Positions 6,657 to 15,893 are shown, numbered from the stretch's first letter. The stretch: DNA of 45,216 nt from Betaproteobacteria bacterium (GCA_016234745.1 JACRAR010000010.1:1-45216), one strand, 5' to 3'. The notes: generated by a model not told the origin, from the sequence alone. Made by a program: numbers and translations.

Positions 6657-9600
6657 TTACTGCTCCCAGCCGCGTTTAAGCCGCCACTGCTTGACCAACG
6701 CATAGATCGCCGGGATTACCGCCAGGGTCAGCACGGTGGATGACACCATGCCGCCGACCATGGGAGCGGCAATGCGGCTCATGACTTCGGAGCCGGTGCC
6801 GGTGCCCCACATGATCGGCAAAAGTCCCGCCATGATCGCCACCACAGTCATCATTTTGGGCCGGACACGCTCGACCGCGCCTTCCATGACAGCTTCGTAG
6901 AGGTCGCCGACCGTGGGGCTGCGTCCTGCCTCACGGGATTTCCGCTTGACAGCTTCCCAGGCGTGGTCGAGATAGATCAGCATGACCACGCCAGTTTCTG
7001 CGGCAACGCCGGCCAGAGCGATGAAGCCGACCGCCACCGCTACCGAAAGGTTGTAATCGAGCAGCCACATCAGCCAGATGCCGCCGACCAGGGCGAAGGG
7101 CACCGAGAGCATCACGATGAGGGTTTCGGTAAGACGCCGGAAATTGAGGTAGAGCAGCAGGAAGATGATCAGCAGCGTCACCGGAATGACGATTTTCATT
7201 TTCTCGATGGCGCGTTCCATGTACTCGAACTGGCCGCTCCAGGCGATGTAGTAGCCGGGCGGGAATTTGACTTGCGCTGCGACCGCCTGCTTGGCTTCGG
7301 CGACATAGCCGCCGATGTCTCGATCGCGGATGTCGACATAAATGTAGGCGGAAAGCAGCGCATTCTCGGTGCGGATGCCGGGGGCACCCTTGACGATCGC
7401 GACCTTGGCGACTTGGCCGAGCGGAATCATCGCTGGCGCCTGCCCCATTTCTCCCCCTATCGGAATGAGGAGTTCATTGGCGATTTGCTGCGGGCTGGCG
7501 CGCAGCTCGCGCGGGTAGCGCACTGTGACGCCGAAGCGCTCGCGTCCCTCGACGGTAGTCGTCACCATCTCGCCGCCCAGCGCGGTGCCGATCACATCCT
7601 GCAGCTCGCCGACGGACAGGCCGTAACGCGCCAGTTGGCCGCGGTCCGGTTCGATGTCGAGGTAGTAGCCGCCGGTGATGCGTTCGGCGAAAGCGCTGGT
7701 GGTGCCGGGCACGGTCTTCACCGCGGCTTCGATCTGCCGCGCCAGTTGCTCCATCTCGCCGAGATCCTTGCCGAAGACCTTGATGCCGATCGGCGTGCGG
7801 ATGCCGGTCGACAGCATGTCGATGCGCGCCTTGATCGGCATGGTCCAGGCATTCGAGATGCCGGGAAATTGCAGCGCCTTGTCGAGTTCTGCGATGAGTT
7901 TGTCGATCGTCATGCCTGCACGCCACTCGGATTCCGGCTTGAGGTTGATCACCGTTTCGAACATCTCGGTCGGCGCCGGGTCGGTGGCGGTGTTGGCGCG
8001 GCCGGCCTTGCCATACACCGAAGCCACCTCGGGGAAGCTCTTGATGATCTTGTTCTGGGTCTGCAGCAATTCCGCCGCCTTGGTGATCGACATGCCGGGT
8101 AGGGAGGTCGGCATGTAGAAGAGCGTGCCTTCATTGAGGGTCGGCATGAACTCCGAACCCAATCTGGATGCGGGATAGATCGAGACGGCAAGGACCAGCA
8201 GGGCGATGAGAATGGTGGTCTTCTTCCAGCGCATCACGCCGGTGATGATCGGCCGGTAGACCCAGATCAGGAACCGATTCACCGGGTTCCTGGCTTCCGG
8301 CATGATCCTGCCGCGGATGAACAACAGCATGAGTACCGGCACCAGGGTCACCGAAAGCAGTGCCGCGCCGGCCATGGCGAAGGTCTTGGTATAGGCGAGC
8401 GGCGAGAACAGCCGCCCCTCCTGGCCTTCCAGGCTGAACACCGGCAGGAAGGACACGGTGATGATGAGCAAGGAAAAGAACAGCGCCGGCCCAACCTCCT
8501 TGCAAGCGGAAATTATGGCTTCGGCTCTCGCCGAAGCCATCCAGCCAAGCTTTTGGCCCCCCCCTTCCCCCGGCCCCTCCCCCGCCAGGGGGGAGGGGAG
8601 TATGGGTGTCGCCGTTTGTTCAAGCCGTTCCAGATGTTTGTGCGCGTTCTCGATCATGACGATCGCCGCATCCACCATCGCGCCGATGGCGATGGCAATG
8701 CCGCCCAGGCTCATCAGATTCGAGTTCATGCCCAGGAGGCGCATGGCGATAAAGGCCAGCAGCACGCCCACCGGAAGCATCAGGATGGCGACCAGGGCGC
8801 TGCGCACGTGGAGCAGAAAGACGATGCAGACCAGGGCGACGATGATCGATTCCTCGGCCAGGGTACGCTTGAGGGTGTCTATGGCGCGATGGATGAGCTC
8901 GGAGCGGTCATACACCGTGACGATGCTTACGCCCGCGGGCAGGCCGGCGGAGATTTCGCCGATTTTTTCCTTGAGGTTGCTGATCACTTCCAGTGCGTTC
9001 TGGCCGTAGCGCGCCATGGCGATACCCGACACCACTTCGCCTTCGCCGTTGAGTTCGGTCAGGCCGCGCCGCTCGTCGGGCGCGAGCTCGACGTGGGCGA
9101 TGTCGCGGATCAGCACCGGGGTGCCCTTTTCGCTTTTGACCACCAGCATCTCGATGTCGCTTTTGCCGCGCAGGTAGCCTTTGCCGCGCACCATGTACTC
9201 GGTCTCCGCCATCTCGATGACGCGGCCGCCGACGTCGCGGTTAGAATCGCGGATCGCCTGCGTGACTTTCATCAGGGGAATGCCGTAGGCGCGCAGCTTG
9301 GTCGGATCGACGGTGACCTGGTAGGTCTGGACGAAGCCGCCAATCGAGGCTACCTCGGCCACGCCCTGCGCCTTGGTGAGTTGATAGCGCACATACCAGT
9401 CCTGGATGGTGCGCAGTTCGGCCAGCGTCTTGTCCTTGGCGAGCAAGGCATATTGATAGACCCAGCCGACGCCCGTGGCGTCGGGGCCGATCTGCGGCGT
9501 CACGCCCCTGGGCATGCGCCCGGAAGCGAAGTTGAGGTATTCCAGCACGCGCGAGCGCGCCCAGTAGATGTCGGTGCCATCCTCGAAAATGATGTACACG

Positions 9601-9875
9601 AAAGAGGCGCCAAAAAATGAGAAGCCGCGCACCACCTTTGACTTCGGCACCGACAGCATCGAGGTGGTGAGCGGATAGGTCACCTGGTCCTCGACCACCT
9701 GCGGCGCCTGGCCGGGATACTCGGTATACACGATGACCTGCACGTCCGACAGGTCGGGCAGGGCGTCGATGGGTGTCTTGAGCACGGCATAGATGCCGCC
9801 GATCACGACGAACAGGGTAGCGAGGAGAATCAGGAAGCGATTCCGGCTCGACCAGTCGATGAGCTTGTTGAGCAT
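6657..9875 (-). CDS. cusA: Cu(I)/Ag(I) efflux RND permease CusA
   Basis: A 1072-residue heavy-metal RND pump, the inner-membrane proton-driven part of the CusCBA tripartite exporter. The three methionines that bind Cu(I)/Ag(I) in E. coli CusA (M573, M623, M672, from memory) are present as M588 (LFYMPT), M638 (TEMFE) and M687 (RIDMLST). All three are shifted by 15, which marks a net insertion upstream. That insertion is visible at residues about 424-452, where a Pro/Gly/Glu-rich stretch (PSPLAGEGPGEGGG) precedes the conserved ACKEVGPALFF. It is encoded by two DNA palindromes. The insertion lies in a variable cytoplasmic loop, so activity may be kept. CusB ends 15 bases upstream. Confidence 0.95.
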   Translation of the reverse strand: MLNKLIDWSSRNRFLILLATLFVVIGGIYAVLKTPIDALPDLSDVQVIVYTEYPGQAPQVVEDQVTYPLTTSMLSVPKSKVVRGFSFFGASFVYIIFEDGTDIYWARSRVLEYLNFASGRMPRGVTPQIGPDATGVGWVYQYALLAKDKTLAELRTIQDWYVRYQLTKAQGVAEVASIGGFVQTYQVTVDPTKLRAYGIPLMKVTQAIRDSNRDVGGRVIEMAETEYMVRGKGYLRGKSDIEMLVVKSEKGTPVLIRDIAHVELAPDERRGLTELNGEGEVVSGIAMARYGQNALEVISNLKEKIGEISAGLPAGVSIVTVYDRSELIHRAIDTLKRTLAEESIIVALVCIVFLLHVRSALVAILMLPVGVLLAFIAMRLLGMNSNLMSLGGIAIAIGAMVDAAIVMIENAHKHLERLEQTATPILPSPLAGEGPGEGGGQKLGWMASARAEAIISACKEVGPALFFSLLIITVSFLPVFSLEGQEGRLFSPLAYTKTFAMAGAALLSVTLVPVLMLLFIRGRIMPEARNPVNRFLIWVYRPIITGVMRWKKTTILIALLVLAVSIYPASRLGSEFMPTLNEGTLFYMPTSLPGMSITKAAELLQTQNKIIKSFPEVASVYGKAGRANTATDPAPTEMFETVINLKPESEWRAGMTIDKLIAELDKALQFPGISNAWTMPIKARIDMLSTGIRTPIGIKVFGKDLGEMEQLARQIEAAVKTVPGTTSAFAERITGGYYLDIEPDRGQLARYGLSVGELQDVIGTALGGEMVTTTVEGRERFGVTVRYPRELRASPQQIANELLIPIGGEMGQAPAMIPLGQVAKVAIVKGAPGIRTENALLSAYIYVDIRDRDIGGYVAEAKQAVAAQVKFPPGYYIAWSGQFEYMERAIEKMKIVIPVTLLIIFLLLYLNFRRLTETLIVMLSVPFALVGGIWLMWLLDYNLSVAVAVGFIALAGVAAETGVVMLIYLDHAWEAVKRKSREAGRSPTVGDLYEAVMEGAVERVRPKMMTVVAIMAGLLPIMWGTGTGSEVMSRIAAPMVGGMVSSTVLTLAVIPAIYALVKQWRLKRGWEQ
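8515..8540. repeat. Palindrome inside cusA (1)
   Basis: Perfect eleven-base arms ATGGCTTCGGC / GCCGAAGCCAT with a four-base loop TCTC. It lies within the inserted stretch of cusA and is translated as MASARAEAI. Confidence 0.85.
8574..8598. repeat. Palindrome inside cusA (2), REP-like
   Basis: Perfect ten-base arms CCCCTCCCCC / GGGGGAGGGG with loop GCCAG. In the cusA frame it reads SPLAGEGPGEGG, a peptide I associate with dispersed intergenic palindromes in many GC-rich proteobacteria. Here it interrupts a real gene in frame. Confidence 0.75.
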
Positions 9876-9890
9876 GGCGTAGAGTTGGCC

Positions 9891-11504
9891 TTAGTGACCC
9901 GAATGCGCCGCGGGACGCGCGGCGCCCGCGCCTTCGAGCTTGATGATCAGCCACTCGCCGGGTTTGCGCTCGACGAAGGAGAAGGCCACGCTGGCGCCGG
10001 GTTTCAGATTGCCCAGCTGGCCCGAATTGGCGAGGATGAAATCCATGGTCATGCCTGGCCATTTGAGGCTCGCCACCGGGCCATGCGAGATGGTCACCGT
10101 GCCGGCCTTGGCATCGATCGCTTCGAGTTTGCCTTCGGCACGGTGCTCGATGCCGGAGGCTTTGCCAGGCGCTGCTTCCGCCCCACTCGCAGCGCTTGCC
10201 GCGCTCGCAGGCGCCGTCCCGAAACCGCCGACGGCGGCTTTCAGGTTGCTCTCGGCATCGATCAGGAAATTCGCGGCAACCACCACCGCTTCGCCGTCCT
10301 TGATGCCCGCAAGCACTTCGACATGGTCCTCGCTGCGCGCGCCCAGCTTGACTTCGCGCGGTTCGAAACGTCCCTCCTGAAGTTGCACCAGGACGATCTG
10401 GCGCACGCCGCTGTCGATCACGGCCGAGGCAGGCACGGTGACGACCTTACCCTTGCCGCGAATGGCGAGTTCCATCTGGGCGAACATGCCCGGCTTGAGC
10501 AGTTGTCCCGGATTGGCGAGCTCGACGCGAACCGGGATGGTGCGGGTTTCGGCCTTGAGCGTGGGGTAGATGTAGGTGATGGCGCCTTCAAAGACGCGGC
10601 CCGGGTAGGCGTTGATCCTGATCTGCGCCAGGGTGCCCGGCTTTACCAGGCCGATGTCCTGCTCGAACACGTCGGCGATGATCCACACCGTGGACAGGTT
10701 GGCGATCTGATACAGCACCTCGCCGGGCATGAAGCGCATGCCTTGCACGGCCTTCTTCTCGGTGACGATGCCATTGACCGGCGAGCGGAAGATCAAGGTG
10801 CGCTTCGCCTCGCCCGACTGGGTCAGTGTCTTGACCTGCTCTTCCGAGATGTCCCAGTTCTTCAGGCGTGCCAGGCTGGCCGCTGCCAGTTGTGCCATGC
10901 CGTTCTGCGCGTCGCCTCCGGCTTCCTTAAGCGATTGCAGGCCCTGCGCGGCAATCGCGTATTCGCGCTGCGCCGAGATCAGCTCCGGACTGTAGGCTTC
11001 GAACAGCGGCTGCCCCTTGCCCACGGCCTGTCCCGTAACATTGACGTGGAGCCGTTCGACATAGCCTTCGAACTTGGCCGTGATGGTGTATAGGCTGCGC
11101 TCATCGGGCTCGATGCGTCCGGCGGCGCGGATGGTTTTGTCGAGCGTGCGCAGGCTGGCCGCCTCGGTCCTGACTCCGAGTTTCTGAACTTTCTCGGTGC
11201 CGATCCTGATCTGCGACGATGCCCCCGAAGTGCCTGCCGCACCGTCGTCCTCGCCTTCATAGACCGGGATGTAATCCATGCCCATCGGGTCCTTCTTCGG
11301 CGTCGGCGAAGTATCCGGCAGGCCCATGGGATTGCGGTAGTAGAGCAGCTTGCGCTCCTGCTTCGCGCTTGCAGGTGCGGCGGCCGGGGCTTGCGCTGAC
11401 GTAGCGGCCGGCTGGTCGCCGCCCTGCTTGCCCAGCCAATATCCGCCACTGCCGGCCAATGCCAGGCATGCGACGGCAATCATGATTCCCGTTTCGATTC
11501 TCAC
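9891..11504 (-). CDS. cusB: CusB periplasmic adaptor with fused C-terminal CusF domain
   Basis: A 537-residue membrane-fusion protein of the copper RND exporter. It has an N-terminal membrane anchor (1-25), an Ala/Pro linker, and a heavy-metal-binding segment (YYRNPM...DPMGMDYIPVY, 55-82). The lipoyl, barrel and membrane-proximal domains of the adaptor follow (about 125-430). Residues 452-524 form a CusF-like copper chaperone domain with ligands His474, Met485 and Met487 and the stacking Trp482 (KWPGMTM). The start is a GTG whose GTGA overlaps the stop of the upstream OMF gene. The fusion would place a chaperone directly on the adaptor, beside a separate cusF gene in the same operon. Confidence 0.93.
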   Translation of the reverse strand: MRIETGIMIAVACLALAGSGGYWLGKQGGDQPAATSAQAPAAAPASAKQERKLLYYRNPMGLPDTSPTPKKDPMGMDYIPVYEGEDDGAAGTSGASSQIRIGTEKVQKLGVRTEAASLRTLDKTIRAAGRIEPDERSLYTITAKFEGYVERLHVNVTGQAVGKGQPLFEAYSPELISAQREYAIAAQGLQSLKEAGGDAQNGMAQLAAASLARLKNWDISEEQVKTLTQSGEAKRTLIFRSPVNGIVTEKKAVQGMRFMPGEVLYQIANLSTVWIIADVFEQDIGLVKPGTLAQIRINAYPGRVFEGAITYIYPTLKAETRTIPVRVELANPGQLLKPGMFAQMELAIRGKGKVVTVPASAVIDSGVRQIVLVQLQEGRFEPREVKLGARSEDHVEVLAGIKDGEAVVVAANFLIDAESNLKAAVGGFGTAPASAASAASGAEAAPGKASGIEHRAEGKLEAIDAKAGTVTISHGPVASLKWPGMTMDFILANSGQLGNLKPGASVAFSFVERKPGEWLIIKLEGAGAARPAAHSGH

Positions 11505-12775
11505 AGGTCTTCCCCTATCAGTCGTTCGATGTCCGCCAGGCGTGCCTGCTGTTCGGCCTGCGCCTTGACGATGTCTTGCCTGGCTTTGCGGATCTGCCGC
11601 TGCGCATCGAGCAGCGTGGCGAAATCCACCTTGCCGGTCTCGTAGCCGGAGAGTGCGGCCTGAAAAGTGAGTTCGGACTGCGGCAGCAGGCTGGACTTCG
11701 CCAGCATTTCGATGCGCCGCGATGCGTCAATGGCGGCGAGGTTCGCCGAAAGTTCGTCGAGCAGTTGGTTGGCCGTGGCCTCCTTGCGCGCCCGTGCGGC
11801 ATCGGCCATTTTCTCCGCTTCGCGCTCCTGGCTGCGGCGGCTTTCCTGCTGCAGCGGGATATTGAATTCCAGCATCAGTTCCCACTCGTTGACGCGGCTG
11901 CCCGTTTGCATCGGCGAGATGCCCACACTGAAATCGGGATAACGGTTGCGGTAGCTCAGGTCGCGGTTCTTCTCCGCGGCGCGGATGCGCGCCGTGTCGG
12001 CGAAGAGTTGCGGATTCCTGTCGCGCAGGCGGTTTTCGAGCGCCACGAAATCGAGCCTGGCTGCCGGGGGAACAGTCCGCAGCAGCTCCGGGGCAGCCAG
12101 GGGCGACTCGGTGGGTCGCGCCAGCAAGGCATTCAGGCGCGAGCGGGTGTGGTGGTGTTCGGTTTCCATCTGGATCAGCTCGTTCTTCATCGCGGTGCGT
12201 TCCACCATCACGCGGATCGCATCCTGCTGCGGCGCCAGTCCGCCGGCATAGCGCGCCTGGGTGATGCGCTCGATGCGGTCGATCAGGTCGATGACTTCCT
12301 GATTCAGGCGGATCAGTTGCGCCACGGCGAAGTACTGGGCGTAAGCCGCCTTGATGCGTGCCGCCTGCTCCGTCCAGGTTACCCCCGCCCTGGCCTGGGC
12401 GACTTCGGCTTCGGCTTCGGCGGCTTCACGCTTGAGCTCGCGCTTGCCCCAGAACGGCAGCGGCTGGATCAGCGTGTATTTGGTTCGGCCGACGCGACTC
12501 GGCAAGATGTTCGGGCTCGCGTCCGAGCCGTAATTCGTGATGTTTTGCAGCTCCGTGCGAAACACCGGATCGGGCAGCGCCCCGGCCGGATAGATGCGCT
12601 CCCGGGCGGCTTCGGCTTCCAGGCGCATCGCGGCGTATTCCGGATTCCGGGCTTTGGCATAGTCGAGCAGGCTGTCGACGTTCCTGCCCAAATTCTCTTG
12701 CTGCGCCAGTGCAGGCAGCGGCGCAGCAAGCGCCAGGCCGAGCAGCAGCGCCGTCCCGAAAATATTTCCTCGCAT
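11501..12775 (-). CDS. cusC: TolC-family outer membrane factor (CusC/CzcC-like)
   Basis: A 424-residue outer-membrane channel protein with a cleavable signal peptide ending ALAQ at about residue 25. Two long alpha-helical repeats of the OEP type cover roughly 35-220 and 240-420, including the end of the second repeat (YETGKVDFATLLDAQRQIRKA). No lipobox is seen, unlike E. coli CusC. It forms the outer-membrane exit for CusBA. It lies 15 bases after cusF and overlaps the start of cusB by four bases, so translation is coupled. Confidence 0.9.
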   Translation of the reverse strand: MRGNIFGTALLLGLALAAPLPALAQQENLGRNVDSLLDYAKARNPEYAAMRLEAEAARERIYPAGALPDPVFRTELQNITNYGSDASPNILPSRVGRTKYTLIQPLPFWGKRELKREAAEAEAEVAQARAGVTWTEQAARIKAAYAQYFAVAQLIRLNQEVIDLIDRIERITQARYAGGLAPQQDAIRVMVERTAMKNELIQMETEHHHTRSRLNALLARPTESPLAAPELLRTVPPAARLDFVALENRLRDRNPQLFADTARIRAAEKNRDLSYRNRYPDFSVGISPMQTGSRVNEWELMLEFNIPLQQESRRSQEREAEKMADAARARKEATANQLLDELSANLAAIDASRRIEMLAKSSLLPQSELTFQAALSGYETGKVDFATLLDAQRQIRKARQDIVKAQAEQQARLADIERLIGEDL

Positions 12776-12790
12776 GGATACCCCCGGAGC

Positions 12791-13132
12791 TTATTTCGCT
12801 TTTTCGAACTGGACGACGGTGAAGACGCCATTCACGTCATCGGCGACGAAGCGGATTTTGTCACCTGCCTTGATTTGCTCCAGCCAGGCCGCGTTCTTGA
12901 CGCGGAACTCCATGGTCATTGCCCCCATGCCGAGGTTCGTCAGTGGGCCGTGGCTGATGGTGACCTTGCCGGCGGCTTTGTTGACGGCCTTGATCAGGCC
13001 ATCGGCCATGGCGGTGCTGGCCGGGGAAGCCGCATGCATTGCGCCATGGCCGGCATGATCGTCCGCGGCAAGGCCGGGTGCGGAAAAAGCGAGTGCGAAG
13101 CCGGTGAGCGCGGCAACAGTGATAGATTTCAT
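12791..13132 (-). CDS. cusF: Periplasmic copper chaperone CusF, variant with Met at the Trp position
   Basis: A 113-residue protein with a signal peptide (1-22) and a His-rich linker, followed by a small OB-fold CusF domain. The copper ligands are His61, Met72 and Met74. The Trp that stacks on Cu(I) in E. coli CusF (position 44 there) is replaced by Met69 in NLGMGAMTM; the spacing from the histidine is the same as in the CusF domain fused to CusB, which keeps Trp. It is the first gene of the efflux operon, with a palindrome about 72 bases upstream. A ribosome binding site (GGAG) precedes the ATG. Confidence 0.9.
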   Translation of the reverse strand: MKSITVAALTGFALAFSAPGLAADDHAGHGAMHAASPASTAMADGLIKAVNKAAGKVTISHGPLTNLGMGAMTMEFRVKNAAWLEQIKAGDKIRFVADDVNGVFTVVQFEKAK

Positions 13133-13203
13133 GAAATTCTCCAGTGCAGGACAAGACAGGGCGCAGTGTGACGCACCGCCCCCAACGGCAAGCTGACCGG
13201 AAA

Positions 13204-13219
13204 ATTACAGTTCTGTAAT
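13204..13219. promoter_or_regulatory. Palindrome ATTACAG-N2-CTGTAAT upstream of cusF
   Basis: A perfect seven-base inverted repeat with a two-base centre, 2 bases past the stop of envZ and about 72 bases upstream of the cusF start. Its TTACAN-type half-sites with short spacing resemble the copper-responsive CopR/CusR boxes known from Pseudomonas and E. coli. The regulator that binds it is not certain, because the adjacent two-component genes look like OmpR/EnvZ rather than CusRS. Confidence 0.55.
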
Positions 13220-13221
13220 CT

Positions 13222-14568
13222 TCAATTGGGTGCTGCCGGAGAGACTAGCGGCAGACTGATACGCGCCACCAGGCCGCCTCCGGTGCGCGCAAATAAACCC
13301 AGCTTGCCGCCGTGGCTGCGTGCGATCCGGTCGACGATGGCCAGGCCCAGCCCGGCGCCGCTGGCGTTGCCGCGTGCCGCATCGAGCCGGGTGAAGGGCA
13401 GTTTGAGACGTTCGACTTCCTGCTCGGGAATGCCCTTGCCGCGATCGCAGACTTCGATGTGGATTTCCTGCGCGTCCCTGCGCAATGCCAGCAGCACGGG
13501 TTTTTCGCTGCCGGCGTGACGCAGTGCATTGTCGATCAGGTTGGCGACGGCGCGGCGCACGCCTTGCGTCCGCAGCGGCAGGCCGGGCAGTGCGGCCAAA
13601 TCCGTTTCAATTTCCGCACCGCGCCGTGCGTACTGTTCGGCCATTTCGCCGAGCAAGCCGGCCAGATCGGTGTCCTGCAGGGCTTCACCGGATGTCTCGC
13701 GGGCGAAATCGAGAAACTGGCCGATGGTCGCATCCATCTCCTCGATGTCGGTGACCATGCTCGCGCGGGTTTGTTCGTCGGCGCCGGAAAGCTCGATATT
13801 CATGCGCAACCGGGTAAGCGGGGTGCGCAGATCGTGCGAGATGCCGGCGAGGATCAGGGCACGGTCGCTGTCGAGGCGCGCAAGGTCGGTCGACATCTGG
13901 TTGAAGGCGTGGGCCAGAGCGGCAACCTCCGAAGGCCCTGCCGCATCGACGGGCGCCGGCTGGCGGCCGCGGCCAACTTCCAGGGCGGCCCGGGAGAGCG
14001 CCTTCAAGGGGCGGGTGACGCGGAACATGATGAGATAGGCGCCGGCCAGCGACAGCAGGAGCGCTGCCAGTCCCCAGGCCATCCATTGCCAGGGCAGGGC
14101 GCGTTCGATGCGCTCGCGCGGCAGGGCGATCCAGTATTCGTCTTCCTCGTCGACCTCGCTGCTTTCCTCGATGCGGAAAGACACGAACAGGGCTTTCTCG
14201 CCGTTGCGTTCCAGCGTCATGCGCGTTTGCGGGCCGAGCCCCTTGCGCAACAGCTCCGCGGTCAAACGCAGGGTCTTCTTCTCGGGCAGGGGCGCAACGA
14301 CTTCATTTTTCTCGACCGGATAAATGCGGATGCCCTCGCGGCTGGAAAGTTCCCGCAGCAGCGCCGGGCGCTTCTCGGGTTGGGCGCTGACGAGGGCGCT
14401 GCGGGTCAGGTTGACCACGCTCTCGACCATTTGCGCCAGCTGGCGCGCGTGCGGCTCGCGCTCATAGGCGCGGTAGATCGAATACCAGGTAAATACCGAA
14501 ATCAGCATCAGGACGACGATGAGCAGAAAGGTCTGCCAGAGCAGGGTCTGCGGCCAGAATTTCCTCAC
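13222..14568 (-). CDS. envZ: EnvZ-like osmosensor histidine kinase
   Basis: A 448-residue inner-membrane kinase. It has two membrane segments (about 12-32 and 162-182) flanking a periplasmic domain of about 130 residues, then a HAMP linker (RVTRPLKALSRAA). The phospho-acceptor sequence is AGISHDLRTPLTRLRM, with the His in an EnvZ-type context, followed by N, G1 (DRGKGIP) and G2 (GAGLGLAIV) ATP-binding boxes. It overlaps the ompR stop by four bases. Placement just ahead of cusF raises the possibility of a metal-sensing role, but the sequence itself points to the EnvZ branch. Confidence 0.85.
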   Translation of the reverse strand: MRKFWPQTLLWQTFLLIVVLMLISVFTWYSIYRAYEREPHARQLAQMVESVVNLTRSALVSAQPEKRPALLRELSSREGIRIYPVEKNEVVAPLPEKKTLRLTAELLRKGLGPQTRMTLERNGEKALFVSFRIEESSEVDEEDEYWIALPRERIERALPWQWMAWGLAALLLSLAGAYLIMFRVTRPLKALSRAALEVGRGRQPAPVDAAGPSEVAALAHAFNQMSTDLARLDSDRALILAGISHDLRTPLTRLRMNIELSGADEQTRASMVTDIEEMDATIGQFLDFARETSGEALQDTDLAGLLGEMAEQYARRGAEIETDLAALPGLPLRTQGVRRAVANLIDNALRHAGSEKPVLLALRRDAQEIHIEVCDRGKGIPEQEVERLKLPFTRLDAARGNASGAGLGLAIVDRIARSHGGKLGLFARTGGGLVARISLPLVSPAAPN

Positions 14569-15311
14569 GAATGCTTGATTCCGTCAGGCACGAAGGTGTA
14601 GCCGAACCCCCAGATGGTCTGGAGGTAGCGCGGCTTGGCCGGGTCATCCTCGACCAGTTTCCGGAGGCGGGCGATCTGCACATCGATGGCGCGGTCGAAC
14701 ACGTCGTACTCGCGGCCGCGCGCCAGTTCCATGAGTTTGTCGCGCGACAGCGGCTGGCGCGGATGCTGCACCAGCACCTTGAGCACCGAGAATTCGCCGG
14801 TGGTAAGGCGCGTGGTCTGGTCGTTGCGGTGCAATTCGCGGGTGGCCAGATTGAGTTGAACGCTGCCAAAGGACACGATCTCCTCGTCCACCGCCGGAGC
14901 GCCGGGGTGCGGCGCTGCGCTGCGCCGGCGCAGCACCGCCTGGATGCGGGCGACCAGTTCGCGCGGGTTGAAAGGTTTGGGCAGGTAGTCGTCGGCGCCC
15001 ATCTCCAGACCGATGATGCGATCGACATCGTCGCCCTTGGCGGTGAGCATGATGATCGGGATATCGCGATGGTCGCTTTGGCCGCCGCGCAGGCGGCGAC
15101 AGATCGACAGGCCGTCTTCCTCAGGCATCATCAGATCGAGCACCATCAGGTCATAATTCTCCCTGAGCAGCGCCTTGTCCATCGCCGCGGCGCCGTCCAC
15201 CGCCTTGGCGGCGAAGCCCTGCTCGGCGAGATAGCGGTGCAGCAATTCGCGCAGGCGCAGGTCGTCGTCGACGACCAGAATTTTTGCCAGGGGTTTCTGT
15301 GCGGTTTTCAT
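14565..15311 (-). CDS. ompR: OmpR-family response regulator
   Basis: A 248-residue regulator with a receiver domain (acidic DDD, phospho-acceptor Asp in LMVLDLMMPEEDG, Lys in LPKPF) and a winged-helix DNA-binding domain ending in YLQTIWGFGYTFVPDG. The sequence is very close to what I remember of betaproteobacterial OmpR. The frame is open upstream, but MKTAQKPLAKILVVDDD is the natural N-terminus; it has no strong ribosome binding site. It is divergent from the DUF3617 gene at 15419 and coupled to envZ. Confidence 0.88.
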   Translation of the reverse strand: MKTAQKPLAKILVVDDDLRLRELLHRYLAEQGFAAKAVDGAAAMDKALLRENYDLMVLDLMMPEEDGLSICRRLRGGQSDHRDIPIIMLTAKGDDVDRIIGLEMGADDYLPKPFNPRELVARIQAVLRRRSAAPHPGAPAVDEEIVSFGSVQLNLATRELHRNDQTTRLTTGEFSVLKVLVQHPRQPLSRDKLMELARGREYDVFDRAIDVQIARLRKLVEDDPAKPRYLQTIWGFGYTFVPDGIKHS

Positions 15312-15418
15312 GGGCAGACTCGCTGGGGGTTCATGAAATATGATACGGATTATCTTGCAAGAAGCTTGATTCCGGTGTGTCTGGTTTGTAAGCAAGTGTT
15401 GGGTTTGGGAGAATTGGA

Positions 15419-15853
15419 ATGAAAAAGTTCTGCCTGCTTGTGCTTGCCCAGTGGTGGGCTTTTGCCGCCGTGGCCGAGGATCTCTCGCCCGGGCTCTGGG
15501 AAATCACGCTGGAATCGCGCGTGGCGGCCAATGCCCTGGATCCCGGCTGGACCCCGGCGCCATTCACGCTGAGCCATTGCCTCAAGGGCAGCGATGCCAA
15601 AGACCCCTCGCGGCTGATCAGTGCCATCGCCGTGCCTGGAGCGACCGACTGCAGCTATACCGAACGCAGCTACGCCGGCAGCACTTTTCGCTTCGCGCTG
15701 GAGTGCCCGGGATCTTTGGGGCTCAAGACGCGCGGCAGCGTGACCTTCAGCGCCGACAGTTTCAGCGGCGGCATGACCGCCTTGGCGAATGTGGCTGGCC
15801 AGGCCACGGAAATGCAGAACCGCGTTGCCGGCAAGCGCATCGGCGGCTGTTAG
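15419..15853 (+). CDS. DUF3617-family secreted protein
   Basis: A 144-residue exported protein. It has a signal peptide (MKKFCLLVLAQWWAFAAVA) followed by DLSPGLWEITLES, the usual opening of DUF3617 proteins (LxPGxWEIT). Three to four cysteines in the mature part could form disulfides (SHCLK, TDCSY, LECPG, GGC at the end). The start is preceded by GGGAGA six bases away. It stands alone between divergent ompR and the convergent hybrid kinase. Function of the family is unknown. Confidence 0.85.
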   Translation: MKKFCLLVLAQWWAFAAVAEDLSPGLWEITLESRVAANALDPGWTPAPFTLSHCLKGSDAKDPSRLISAIAVPGATDCSYTERSYAGSTFRFALECPGSLGLKTRGSVTFSADSFSGGMTALANVAGQATEMQNRVAGKRIGGC

Positions 15854-15893
15854 CCGCGGAGGCTCCCCGCGCATCCGTGCCGCGCGATCAAAT

